A stretch of 6,626 bases of DNA from MGBC114844 sp910585855 (lineage in GTDB: Bacteria > Bacillota > Clostridia > Lachnospirales > Lachnospiraceae). The notes under the pieces are model-generated. The model was not told the origin of the DNA. It saw only the letters and a list, made by a program, of their open reading frames with translations, and did not search any database. The position numbers and the translations under genes are program-made. Location: positions 1 through 6,626 of the forward strand of contig CBFFYP010000124.1 in NCBI GenBank assembly GCA_965646165.1, read 5' to 3'. Each line of letters starts with the position of its first letter. The stretch's first letter is position 1. This document shows, one piece after another, positions 1 to 6,259 of the stretch.

Positions 1-23
1 GACTTCTGCTCGAATACCTAAGA

Positions 24-63
24 TTTTTTTCACATCCTGCTTCCATGCAGGGTGTGAAAAAAA
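24..63. other. Long perfect stem-loop with a T run on the 5' arm and an A run on the 3' arm
   Basis: T24-T30 followed by CACATCCTGC (31-40) pairs with GCAGGGTGTG (47-56) followed by A57-A63. This gives a 17-bp stem with one G-U wobble and the 6-nt loop TTCCAT. The structure is plain in the sequence. It has the wrong polarity for an intrinsic terminator on either strand, because the T run comes before the GC stem and the A run after it, so I do not call it a terminator. It lies just outside the left repeat copy and has no counterpart next to the right copy. Its role is unknown. Confidence 0.6.
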
Positions 64-69
64 AGGGGC

Positions 70-290
70 GTGTTTAGCCCGTATGATAGAAAAGAGACTA
101 TCTTACGGCTGATAAGATCTTTCCTTACACCAATTACATTTCGCCTGTAGTAAGGGCGAATTGCGCCCCGGTCTGTCCGGTTGGATCAAAGAAAAGGCAG
201 AAGTCTTAGAACTTCTTGCTTTTTGGAAACCGGAACAGCAGACTGCCCACCGTTTTCGAATCTGGCGTCCTCTGACATCCTCTAGCATCC
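70..290 (+). repeat. Left copy of a ~220-bp dispersed repeat (inverted relative to the copy at 6329-6557)
   Basis: The plus strand at 70-186 aligns without gaps to the reverse complement of 6441-6557, with about 91 of 117 positions identical by my hand count. A 20-bp exact block sits at 153-172. Similarity becomes patchy after 186 but returns at TCTGGCGT (261-268) and TAGCATCC (283-290), which match the far end of the other copy in the same order. GGGCG-AATTG-CGCCC (154-168) forms a hairpin identical in both copies. A second, copy-specific hairpin is GATAG (85-89) with CTATC (98-102). The repeat stops 6 bp from the ridA stop codon. Open frames crossing it do not correspond between the copies on the ridA strand, so I treat it as non-coding. 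It could be a dispersed structured RNA or a relic of a mobile element; I do not recognise the family. Confidence 0.7.
192..224 (-). terminator. Probable bidirectional intrinsic terminator after ridA
   Basis: GCAGAAGT (197-204) pairs with ACTTCT.GC (211-219, one bulged T) around a 6-nt loop. The stem is flanked by AAAA at 192-195 and TTTTT at 220-224, which extend it further. On the minus strand it begins about 70 nt past the ridA stop and is followed by CTTTTCTTT. On the plus strand it is followed by TTTTT, so it could end transcripts coming from either side. It lies inside the left repeat copy, but the right copy does not keep the pairing. The U tract on the ridA strand is interrupted by a C, so strength is uncertain. 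No better terminator for the nine-gene run is visible in the window. Confidence 0.45.
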
Positions 291-295
291 TCACC

Positions 296-670
296 CTACT
301 TTAAAGCAACCGCCTCAATCTCTATCAATACATCCTTTGGCAAACGAGCCACTTCTACACAAGAACGAGCCGGATAATCCCCAGTAAAGTATTTTGCATA
401 AATCTCATTTACCTTTGCAAAATCATTCATATCTTTAATAAATACCGTAGTCTTTACTACCTGTTCTGCTCCGCTTCCTGCTGCCTGTAAAAGCTGCATC
501 AAATTTTTGATTGCCTGTTCTGCCTGTGCCTCAATCCCATCAGGAATCTCTCCCGTTGCAGGTTCAACCGGAATAACTCCAGAAGTATATACCATTCCGT
601 TTACCTCAATTGCCTGTGAATATGGTCCAATCGCTACTGGTGCTTTTTCTGTGCAAATTACTGTTTTCAT
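296..670 (-). CDS. ridA: RidA family 2-iminobutanoate/2-iminopropanoate deaminase
   Basis: A 124-residue protein of the Rid (YjgF/YER057c/UK114) family, the usual length for a single-domain trimeric cytosolic enzyme. Family knowledge: RidA hydrolyses reactive enamine/imine products of PLP enzymes such as threonine and serine dehydratase, protecting other PLP enzymes. Seen here: the substrate-site residues Y17, S30 and G31, the signature around PARSCVEVARLPKD (100-113) with R102 matching the essential arginine (R105 in E. coli), C104, and E117 matching E. coli E120. These suggest an active deaminase of the RidA subgroup rather than an Rid2-7 paralogue. The start is preceded by AAGGA with 8 nt spacing. 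It is the last gene of the minus-strand run, 55 bp after cvfB, and ends 6 bp before the left repeat. No strong promoter of its own is visible in the short gap, so it is probably read through from upstream. Confidence 0.95.
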   Translation of the reverse strand: MKTVICTEKAPVAIGPYSQAIEVNGMVYTSGVIPVEPATGEIPDGIEAQAEQAIKNLMQLLQAAGSGAEQVVKTTVFIKDMNDFAKVNEIYAKYFTGDYPARSCVEVARLPKDVLIEIEAVALK

Positions 671-725
671 AAATAAAATCCTTTCCTTTCTTTCTTACAA
701 TTATTTTATAAGCAAACTTACTCTT

Positions 726-1568
726 CTACTTTTCTACCTCTCTAATTTCAGTATCCGTAATCTTTATCTTTCCATTTTTTAAAAGCCGTCCAACTGCTCT
801 TTTAAAAGCATTTTTGCTTAAATGAAATTCTTCTTTTATTCGCTGTGCATCCACAGACTTATCCGTAAACGGCAAAACTCCATGGTACTGCTCAAGTATC
901 TTTAGGATTTGATCGGCATCTTCGTCTATCTGTTGATAACTCTTTTTTCTAAGACTTAAATTTAATTTTCCATCTGGGCGTATACCCACTACTCGGGCTG
1001 TAACTATCTGTCCAATAAAAAGTTCCTCAAACAGTGCTTTTTTGGGAATTACAGAGTGATACTTTCCATCTACTGCCACAAACGCTCCAATCTTATCATG
1101 CAGCTCATAAACCAATCCTTTTACTTCATCATCTTTCTGATAAGGTGCATTTGTCTGGAGGCAGTCATAGACTTTCATTGTTCCGCAAAGCCTCCCGCTT
1201 CTATCTATATAAAGACAGATCGGATAGCGTTCTCCGGGTGCTACAGGATGCTTTTGTTCTTTGTAGGGAAGCAGCAAATCTTTCTCCAATCCCCAGTCTA
1301 AAAAGGCTCCAATCGGTGTTACTTCCTTTACGGTCATCATAGCCGTTTCTCCAAGAACCAATAACGGCTCTCTTGTTGTTGCTATTATACGATCTTTTGA
1401 ATCTCGATAAATAAATACTGTAAGTTCATCCCCTATTTGAATCCCTTCCGGCACTTGCTTAATCGGAAGAAGTACCTTTTCCTCTTCTGTTTCTCCCTCT
1501 CCCAAATAAACGCCAAAGTCTGTCCTATTAATTACCTGCAGAGTTTGTTTTCTTCCAACTTCAATCAT
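726..1568 (-). CDS. cvfB: CvfB family S1 RNA-binding protein
   Basis: The 280-residue protein has the layout of CvfB/YitL: three S1-like OB domains (about residues 1-66, 68-132 and 145-210) and a C-terminal winged helix (about 215-280). S1 patterns are visible as TDFGVYL (16-22), TPIGAFLDWG (85-94) and DKIGAFVAVDG (158-168). Family knowledge: CvfB binds RNA and affects virulence-factor and haemolysin expression in Staphylococcus aureus; its exact molecular role in commensal clostridia is not established. The first ATG agrees with the family N-terminus (MIE.G..QTL.V) and an in-frame TAA lies two codons upstream (1572-1574), so the start is well fixed. No Shine-Dalgarno is visible before it. 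It follows the thioesterase by 82 bp and precedes ridA by 55 bp. Confidence 0.93.
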   Translation of the reverse strand: MIEVGRKQTLQVINRTDFGVYLGEGETEEEKVLLPIKQVPEGIQIGDELTVFIYRDSKDRIIATTREPLLVLGETAMMTVKEVTPIGAFLDWGLEKDLLLPYKEQKHPVAPGERYPICLYIDRSGRLCGTMKVYDCLQTNAPYQKDDEVKGLVYELHDKIGAFVAVDGKYHSVIPKKALFEELFIGQIVTARVVGIRPDGKLNLSLRKKSYQQIDEDADQILKILEQYHGVLPFTDKSVDAQRIKEEFHLSKNAFKRAVGRLLKNGKIKITDTEIREVEK

Positions 1569-1650
1569 ATTTTATACCAAATTTTTATGAGTTACATTTT
1601 GATATGCTCATATTCCTTTCCTTTATTTTTGCCTTTTTTTTTAATTTTTC

Positions 1651-2355
1651 TTAAACGCTAAATTCCAGATTGACATAGGAATTTCCTTCTATATCCTCCA
1701 TTGCAACCAGATATCTGGTATTATTTCGAATCACTCGGGGAATCATACAATCTCCTAATACGGCGGCTCTGCGATATTCTGCCCGAAGTCTTGTACACTT
1801 TACCGATTCCGGCAATACATCCAATGCCAACTGTATATACTGCCCATTATTGACATGATGATTGGTATCAATATGATGCCTTCGAACGATAATCGGCTCT
1901 TTTATACAGCCTCCTTCTGAAATTACAACTTTTCTGGGGAGATACTCCATATCCAACTGTTTTAATATATGATAGCATTTTATATGTTCCTCTGTTGCTT
2001 TTATCGGTTTTTTCTGTACCAAATCAAAATAAACCCAAATAGAATTTGCCTTTACCAGCTCTGTTCCGTCTGTCTTTTTCATCAAAAAATTTCGGTAGCC
2101 ATAAATTCCTTTAAAATCATACGCCCATGTGCCGGTGATTACCAAATCTCCCAAACGAGGCATCTCTAATATATCAATCTGCCAAGCATTTAAAATCCAA
2201 GCTGTCTGATGTTCCTTTAAAAAATCAATTCCTATCCCTAAATCTTCTGACTGAAATGTGCTGCAGTCCTGCAGATAATTTACAACATTTCCTGCTGTCA
2301 AAAAACCATATTCGTCCACTTCACTATAACGAATTCTGCTTTCAAAACAATACAT
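1651..2355 (-). CDS. Acyl-ACP thioesterase (FatA/FatB-like, double hotdog)
   Basis: A 234-residue cytosolic protein with two hotdog halves (about 1-135 and 140-234), the normal size for bacterial acyl-ACP thioesterases related to plant FatA/FatB. It should hydrolyse acyl-ACP to free fatty acid plus ACP. Seen: the N-terminal hotdog signature RYSEVDEYGFLT (9-20) leading into a helix with NVVNYLQD (23-30), and in the second half the catalytic motif IDTNHHVNN (162-170), giving D163, N165 and H167 in the D-x-N-x-H arrangement, with Y173 following. All expected catalytic positions are present. Chain-length preference cannot be read from sequence. An AAGGAG lies 9 nt before the ATG. It sits 45 bp after the DUF402 gene, with no fatty-acid gene nearby, so its place here does not reveal a pathway partner. 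Confidence 0.92.
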   Translation of the reverse strand: MYCFESRIRYSEVDEYGFLTAGNVVNYLQDCSTFQSEDLGIGIDFLKEHQTAWILNAWQIDILEMPRLGDLVITGTWAYDFKGIYGYRNFLMKKTDGTELVKANSIWVYFDLVQKKPIKATEEHIKCYHILKQLDMEYLPRKVVISEGGCIKEPIIVRRHHIDTNHHVNNGQYIQLALDVLPESVKCTRLRAEYRRAAVLGDCMIPRVIRNNTRYLVAMEDIEGNSYVNLEFSV

Positions 2356-2400
2356 TCGTTCTTTCTCCTTATACTAATTTACTACTTTTTAATACTTATT

Positions 2401-2880
2401 TTATGATTGAATCACCTGTTCTATCCAAACTGTTATATCCTGAAATTCCCCTGTTTCAATCTTTGAAAGCAATCGGTTCAGACACTGAAGAGCCCATATT
2501 AATTGTTCTTTATTTAACAGATTTTTTTCAAAAGCCTCTGCTAATTCATCCAAGTCTAACACCTTTATTATACCATTTTCTTTTACCACCACATCTGCAA
2601 GCAAATCTATAAAAATCCATCCGCAAAAAGAATCGCTGTCTTTCCATTTTGCATCAATAATATCACAATACCAGCATTTTAATTCTCCATTTTCTTTTAA
2701 AAACTTACTAACCTTATAGCCTTCTTTTAGATAATAGCAGGAATATCCATAAGAAAAATCCTCTCTTGGCTTTAGTGTTTTCCACTGTGTTACAATTCTG
2801 TCTTTATCCTGATAAATTATTTTATCATCTTCTAGCACTACCGTTTCCTGTGGAATCAAACGCACTCGCATTAATTTCAT
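2401..2880 (-). CDS. DUF402 domain protein (putative nucleotide or phosphate-ester hydrolase)
   Basis: The protein has 159 residues from the start chosen here (ATG at 2878-2880). An in-frame ATG at 2884-2886 would add two. I prefer the inner start because GAGG (2890-2893) is 9 nt from it but only 3 nt from the outer ATG, and because MKL.R.R.IP fits the usual family N-terminus. The DUF402 core covers roughly the middle of the protein. In outer-start numbering, WYCDII begins at residue 72, FIDLLADVVV at 92 and LDLDEL at 110, supplying the conserved aspartates (D75, D94, D98, D111, D113) expected of the metal site. Family knowledge: some DUF402 members hydrolyse nucleoside di/triphosphates, others are fused to RNA-binding modules. 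The substrate here is unknown. Its position directly after dCMP deaminase is compatible with a nucleotide substrate, but that is inference. Confidence 0.8.
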   Translation of the reverse strand: MKLMRVRLIPQETVVLEDDKIIYQDKDRIVTQWKTLKPREDFSYGYSCYYLKEGYKVSKFLKENGELKCWYCDIIDAKWKDSDSFCGWIFIDLLADVVVKENGIIKVLDLDELAEAFEKNLLNKEQLIWALQCLNRLLSKIETGEFQDITVWIEQVIQS

Positions 2881-2889
2881 ATCCATTCC

Positions 2890-2893
2890 CCTC
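2890..2893 (-). promoter_or_regulatory. Ribosome binding site that decides the DUF402 start
   Basis: GAGG within GAGAGGGGA on the minus strand. Two in-frame ATGs follow, 3 nt and 9 nt away. The second has normal spacing, so translation probably begins at 2880 rather than 2886. Confidence 0.5.
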
Positions 2894-2897
2894 TCTG

Positions 2898-3383
2898 CTA
2901 TAAGTTTAATGTCACTGTTCGGTTTGTATGCTGATAAGAATAATACTCTACTCCGGCCGCTTTTAACATCCGTTTGGACGCAATCACTGCAGGTGTATTG
3001 GCATACTTATCACTATCATAGATAATTGTTTTAATACCTGCCTGAATAATCGCTTTTGCACATTCATTACAAGGAAAAAGTGTTACATACATCTTTGTTC
3101 CTTCTAAACTCCCGCCACGATAATTTAGTATTGCATTTAATTCACTATGGGTAGAAAAAAAATATTTGTTTTCCAAAGCATCTCCTTCTCTGCTCCAAGG
3201 AAATACATCATCCGAACAGCCATTTGGAAATCCGTTATACCCCATAGAGAGAATACGGTTATTCTGACTGACAATACACGCTCCTACCTGCGTACCCGGA
3301 TCTTTCGAACGCATGGCAGACATCGCAGCAATTCCCATAAAATACTCATCCCATGAAAGATAATCTGTTCTTTTGTCGCTCAT
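2898..3383 (-). CDS. comEB: dCMP deaminase (ComEB-like deoxycytidylate deaminase)
   Basis: A 161-residue zinc-dependent cytidine-deaminase-fold enzyme expected to convert dCMP to dUMP, the thymidylate synthase substrate. Seen: SKDPGTQVGACIV (26-38), the substrate-site segment GYNGFPNG (48-55), the zinc and proton-shuttle motif THSELNAI (78-85) with H79 and E81, and PCNECAK (104-110) with zinc ligands C105 and C108. The usual HAE at this site is HSE here, a conservative change that keeps both catalytic residues. GGAGG lies 5 nt before the ATG and overlaps the end of upp, whose stop is only 9 bp upstream, so translational coupling with upp is likely. Together with upp it serves pyrimidine salvage. 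The name comEB comes from the Bacillus competence locus, but this context gives no hint of competence. Confidence 0.93.
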   Translation of the reverse strand: MSDKRTDYLSWDEYFMGIAAMSAMRSKDPGTQVGACIVSQNNRILSMGYNGFPNGCSDDVFPWSREGDALENKYFFSTHSELNAILNYRGGSLEGTKMYVTLFPCNECAKAIIQAGIKTIIYDSDKYANTPAVIASKRMLKAAGVEYYSYQHTNRTVTLNL

Positions 3384-3392
3384 GCCGTCCTC

Positions 3393-4022
3393 CTATTTTG
3401 TTCCGAAAATCCGATCCCCTGCATCTCCAAGCCCCGGTACAATATAGCCATGCTCATTTAACCGCTCGTCTAAAGCCCCCACATAGATATCCACATCCGG
3501 GTGATTTTTCTGCATCAGCTCTACTCCTTCCGGTGCAGCAATGATACACATAAAACGAATATTTTTTACTCCTTTTTCCTTTAACATCTGAATTGCCGCT
3601 ACAGAAGATCCTCCGGTAGCCAACATCGGATCTACTACAAATACTTCCCTTTCAGAGGAATCCTCCGGCAGTTTACAGTAATATTCTACCGGTTTTAATG
3701 TTTCCGGATCACGATAAAGTCCAATATGCCCTACTTTTGCCGCCGGTATTAAATTCAACATTCCGTCTACCATACCAAGCCCTGCTCGAAGAATCGGCAC
3801 AATCGCTAATTTTTTCCCCCTTAATTCCTTTACAGTTGTTCTGCAAATAGGGGTTTCTATTTCTATATCGGCAACCTTTAAATCTCTTGTTGCCTCATAG
3901 CACATTAACATAGCGATCTCACTAATAATCTGCCGAAAATCCTTCGAACCGGTTTCTACTCGCCGAATAATCCCAATCTTATGCTGAATCAGCGGATGAT
4001 CCATTACATGCAAGCAACTCAT
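3393..4022 (-). CDS. upp: Uracil phosphoribosyltransferase
   Basis: A 209-residue cytosolic enzyme, the standard length, converting uracil plus PRPP to UMP plus pyrophosphate in pyrimidine salvage. Seen: the N-terminal DHPLIQHK (8-15), the conserved PILRAGLGM (76-84), the PRPP-binding loop VVDPMLATGGS (129-139), and the uracil-binding C-terminal segment YIVPGLGDAGDR (193-204). All signatures are intact. The start agrees with the family N-terminus (M..V..DHPLIQHK); GGTG about 8 nt upstream is the nearest ribosome-binding match and is modest. It lies 125 bp after rpiB, the largest gap in the run, in which a possible separate promoter is seen, and 9 bp before comEB. RpiB upstream makes ribose 5-phosphate, the precursor of PRPP. 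Confidence 0.97.
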   Translation of the reverse strand: MSCLHVMDHPLIQHKIGIIRRVETGSKDFRQIISEIAMLMCYEATRDLKVADIEIETPICRTTVKELRGKKLAIVPILRAGLGMVDGMLNLIPAAKVGHIGLYRDPETLKPVEYYCKLPEDSSEREVFVVDPMLATGGSSVAAIQMLKEKGVKNIRFMCIIAAPEGVELMQKNHPDVDIYVGALDERLNEHGYIVPGLGDAGDRIFGTK

Positions 4023-4040
4023 ATTTTTTCACCAGACCTT

Positions 4041-4076
4041 TCTATAAAGTATAAATATACCCGTTTTTTGTTTCTA
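4041..4076 (-). promoter_or_regulatory. Possible internal promoter for upp-comEB
   Basis: On the minus strand TAGAAA (4071-4076) and TATACT (4048-4053) are separated by 17 nt, giving 4/6 and 5/6 matches to the vegetative consensus. The predicted start near 4041 would leave a leader of about 19 nt before the upp ATG. An A7T7 tract lies upstream (around 4098-4111) and could act as a bent or UP-like element. The region is very AT-rich, so chance matches are common. I saw no PyrR-binding-like leader sequence. Confidence 0.35.
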
Positions 4077-4147
4077 TTGTTATATAATTCTCTATAAAAA
4101 AATTTTTTTAATCTCTTTTCCTCTGTAAATTTTTATTCTTTATACTC

Positions 4148-4582
4148 CTAATTTTCCTCAATCAGATGAATCCTTCGAATATGGCGTTCATCATTGGAAA
4201 AAGGAGTATCTAAAAAAGTATCTACAATCTTACAAGCCAATCCAGCCCCAACCACACGTCCTCCTAAACAGAGAATATTCGCATCATTATGCTGTCTGGT
4301 AGCCTCCGCACAAAAACAGTCAGTACAAAGTGCAGCACGAATCCCAGAAATTTTATTGGCAGCAATAGAAATTCCAATTCCTGTTCCGCAAATCAAAATT
4401 CCAAATTCACATGTTTTATCTGTCACAGCGGCTGCAACAGCTCTTGCATAAACCGGATAGTCACAAGAACTTTCTTCATAACATCCAAAATCAGTATATT
4501 CTACTTTTCTGGTTTCTAAATGCTTCATTATCTCCTGTTTTAATGCATATCCGCCATGATCACTTCCTATTGCTATCTTCAT
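4148..4582 (-). CDS. rpiB: Ribose-5-phosphate isomerase B
   Basis: A 144-residue enzyme of the RpiB/LacA-LacB family interconverting ribose 5-phosphate and ribulose 5-phosphate in the non-oxidative pentose phosphate pathway. Seen: SDHGG (7-11), DYP (41-43), the catalytic loop CGTGIGISIAANK (65-77) with C65 and T67, HNDAN (98-102) and the phosphate-binding arginines near the C-terminus (R133, R136, R137). The C-terminal segment reads NDERHIRR where many homologues have a GGRHxRR-type sequence, but the arginines remain. C65 and the complete loop favour RpiB over a galactose-6-phosphate isomerase subunit, and no lac genes are nearby. GGAGG lies 9 nt before the ATG, inside the 3' end of the preceding gene. 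The two reading frames overlap by 23 nt, so translation is probably coupled. Confidence 0.95.
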   Translation of the reverse strand: MKIAIGSDHGGYALKQEIMKHLETRKVEYTDFGCYEESSCDYPVYARAVAAAVTDKTCEFGILICGTGIGISIAANKISGIRAALCTDCFCAEATRQHNDANILCLGGRVVGAGLACKIVDTFLDTPFSNDERHIRRIHLIEEN

Positions 4583-5039
4583 CTTCTCTTTCCTCCGTAA
4601 ATAATTTTTCAGCTACTAGTCGAACCAATATATGAATTCGATCAAAATATTCTTTATATTCTTCTTCTCCGCCGCCAAATGGTATCTTTACATCTCCTTC
4701 TGCCCCAAGAAATTCCTGTATGGTATATACATTAATTGCATGTTCGTATGCTTCATAAATCATATCTCTTTCTTTTTCTGTCATAGTCAAAATCAAGTTT
4801 CTGTCATCAATATCATTTTCTGAAAATGCTGTTGTCATACGATGCCCTAATGTTACATTATGCCTTTCTGCTACAGTAATTGCAATCGGATTAATCGGCT
4901 CTTGAAATAATACAATCATACCTCTTGATGCAATACTTAATTCTCTGCCTGCCGACAGTTTCCTCATAATTCCGTCTGCAATCGGACTTCCTGCTGTATC
5001 ATCCATTGATACAAATACTATTTTATCATATTTTTTCAT
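4560..5039 (-). CDS. Low-molecular-weight phosphatase homologue lacking catalytic residues
   Basis: A 159-residue protein with the fold pattern of low-molecular-weight protein-tyrosine/arginine phosphatases (YwlE-like) over its full length: the N-terminal strand IVFV (7-10), the P-loop position (11-18), SPIADGIM (18-25), LTMTEKER (84-91) and GDVKIPFGG (115-123). Where active members have C-x4-C-R-S followed by P, this one reads SMDDTAGSP, so the nucleophilic cysteine is S11 and the phosphate-binding arginine is G17. The general-acid aspartate of the DPFGG motif is I119. The frame is open and uninterrupted, with AAGGAG 5 nt before the ATG, so it is translated rather than decayed. Phosphatase activity is unlikely; a binding or regulatory role is inferred. 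It lies 41 bp after sua5, the slot ywlE holds in related genomes, and overlaps rpiB by 23 nt. Confidence 0.85.
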   Translation of the reverse strand: MKKYDKIVFVSMDDTAGSPIADGIMRKLSAGRELSIASRGMIVLFQEPINPIAITVAERHNVTLGHRMTTAFSENDIDDRNLILTMTEKERDMIYEAYEHAINVYTIQEFLGAEGDVKIPFGGGEEEYKEYFDRIHILVRLVAEKLFTEEREDEDSNRK

Positions 5040-5080
5040 CCAAACTCCTTCTGCCAGACTCCTAATAAAAAAACAATTCC

Positions 5081-6202
5081 TTAGTTCTTTTTTTCTTTAT
5101 TCTTTGACAAATTTTTTGACAATTTAATCACTTTATTTCCTGCTGCCTTTACTAAACGATTCATAATTGCCTGTCCAAAATTTTTCTCTGAAAAACTTTC
5201 TGAATAAATAATATCTACCTGCGCTTCATCAAATTCTCTTAAAATACGATAGAGATTTTGTGCAATCGTTTCTTCTTGCTCCCTTGTTCCGATTATTTTT
5301 ACCAAACCAGTCTGATAATACTTTTGCAGTTCCTTTGTACCGATAATACCGACTCGTTTTCCCTCTGCTGTCTTTTCGGCTGCCAATTCCTGAATTTTTT
5401 CTGCTGTCTTTTCGGGAAGCCCTTCTACAATAATTAATTCTGCTTTTGGTGCATAATGCCGATATTTCATTCCGGGGGCTTTTGGTTTTATATCTTTTGC
5501 TGCTCCCTGTATCAATGCAGTATCAAGAAAAATCTCTTTTTTTAATGTTTCTCTAAGCATCTCTTGTGTGATATAGCCGGGTCTTAAGATAACAGGAGGC
5601 ATTACGGTTACATCCACTATTGTAGATTCCAAGCCAATTCCGACAGATCCGCCATCCAATATCAAATCCACTTTGCCAAACAGATCCTCCGCCACATGAG
5701 AAGCACTGGTAGGACTGGGACGACCGGAAGTATTGGCACTGGGTGCGGCAATCGGAACACCAGATTCCTGAATCAGACGCCTTGCCGCTGTATGATCCGG
5801 CATACGAACTGCCACTGTTTCCAAGCCTCCTGTTGTTTCATACGGAACAAGATCTGTTTTTTCAAATATGATAGTAAGAGGACCAGGCCAATATCGTTCC
5901 ATTAATTTTTCTGCATCTTCTGGTATCTGTTTTACGATTTTTTCTAATTGTTTTATCTCTGCAATATGAAGAATCAACGGATTATCAGAAGGTCGTCCCT
6001 TGGCTGTATAAATTTTTGCAGCAGCTTTTTTATCCAGTCCATTTGCCCCTAATCCATATACCGTTTCGGTAGGAAATGCCACCAATCCGCCTTGTTTGAT
6101 TATATTAGAAGCCTCTTGATAGATTTGATCTAGATTTTCTGTTTTTGTTTCTATAACAGAAAAAATCTTTGTATTTACCTTGTTTTCCGATTTCTCTTCC
6201 AT
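5081..6202 (-). CDS. sua5: L-threonylcarbamoyladenylate synthase (Sua5 type)
   Basis: The 373-residue protein has an N-terminal YrdC/TsaC domain (about 22-215) and a C-terminal Sua5 domain (about 255-355), i.e. the long Sua5 (TsaC2) form rather than the short TsaC. It makes threonylcarbamoyl-AMP from threonine, bicarbonate and ATP, the first step in t6A modification of ANN-decoding tRNAs. Seen: GGLVAFPTETVYGLGAN (38-54), AKGRPSDNPL (67-76), APSANTSGRPSPTS (153-166), the ESTIVD site (192-197), and the interdomain linker PGMKYRHYAP (243-252) that caps the active site in Sua5 proteins. The C-terminus is lysine-rich. The ATG has only AAAGG 11 nt away plus an AGG directly adjacent, a moderate ribosome site. 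It is first in the minus-strand run, about 50 nt after a strong promoter. Confidence 0.95.
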   Translation of the reverse strand: MEEKSENKVNTKIFSVIETKTENLDQIYQEASNIIKQGGLVAFPTETVYGLGANGLDKKAAAKIYTAKGRPSDNPLILHIAEIKQLEKIVKQIPEDAEKLMERYWPGPLTIIFEKTDLVPYETTGGLETVAVRMPDHTAARRLIQESGVPIAAPSANTSGRPSPTSASHVAEDLFGKVDLILDGGSVGIGLESTIVDVTVMPPVILRPGYITQEMLRETLKKEIFLDTALIQGAAKDIKPKAPGMKYRHYAPKAELIIVEGLPEKTAEKIQELAAEKTAEGKRVGIIGTKELQKYYQTGLVKIIGTREQEETIAQNLYRILREFDEAQVDIIYSESFSEKNFGQAIMNRLVKAAGNKVIKLSKNLSKNKEKKN

Positions 6203-6259
6203 CCTGTTTCTAGCCTTTCTTCCTGCTTCTTTTTATACCCCCGCCCCATAATTTGTTTT

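Noticed and set aside
24..63. Reading the left stem-loop as an intrinsic terminator.
   Set aside because: On both strands the T run lies before the stem and the A run after it, the opposite of what is needed.
103..294. A 63-codon minus-strand frame starting with GTG directly after ridA.
   Set aside because: It lies in the repeat. The equivalent DNA in the other copy is read in a different frame over the best-conserved block, the composition is arginine/cysteine/serine-rich, and there is no ribosome site.
1034..1342. Plus-strand open frames opposite cvfB, upp, rpiB and sua5.
   Set aside because: They lie antisense to well-supported genes, lack ribosome sites and show no family motifs. They are shadow frames.
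1585..1610. TATGAG...CTCATA inverted repeat between the thioesterase and cvfB genes as a terminator or operator.
   Set aside because: Only 6 bp with a 15-nt loop, AT-rich, and not followed by a T run on the minus strand. It is consistent with chance in this composition.
4560..4582. A sequencing frameshift as the cause of the 23-bp overlap between the phosphatase homologue and rpiB.
   Set aside because: Both proteins are full length with intact family ends and good ribosome sites, and short overlaps are normal in tightly packed operons.
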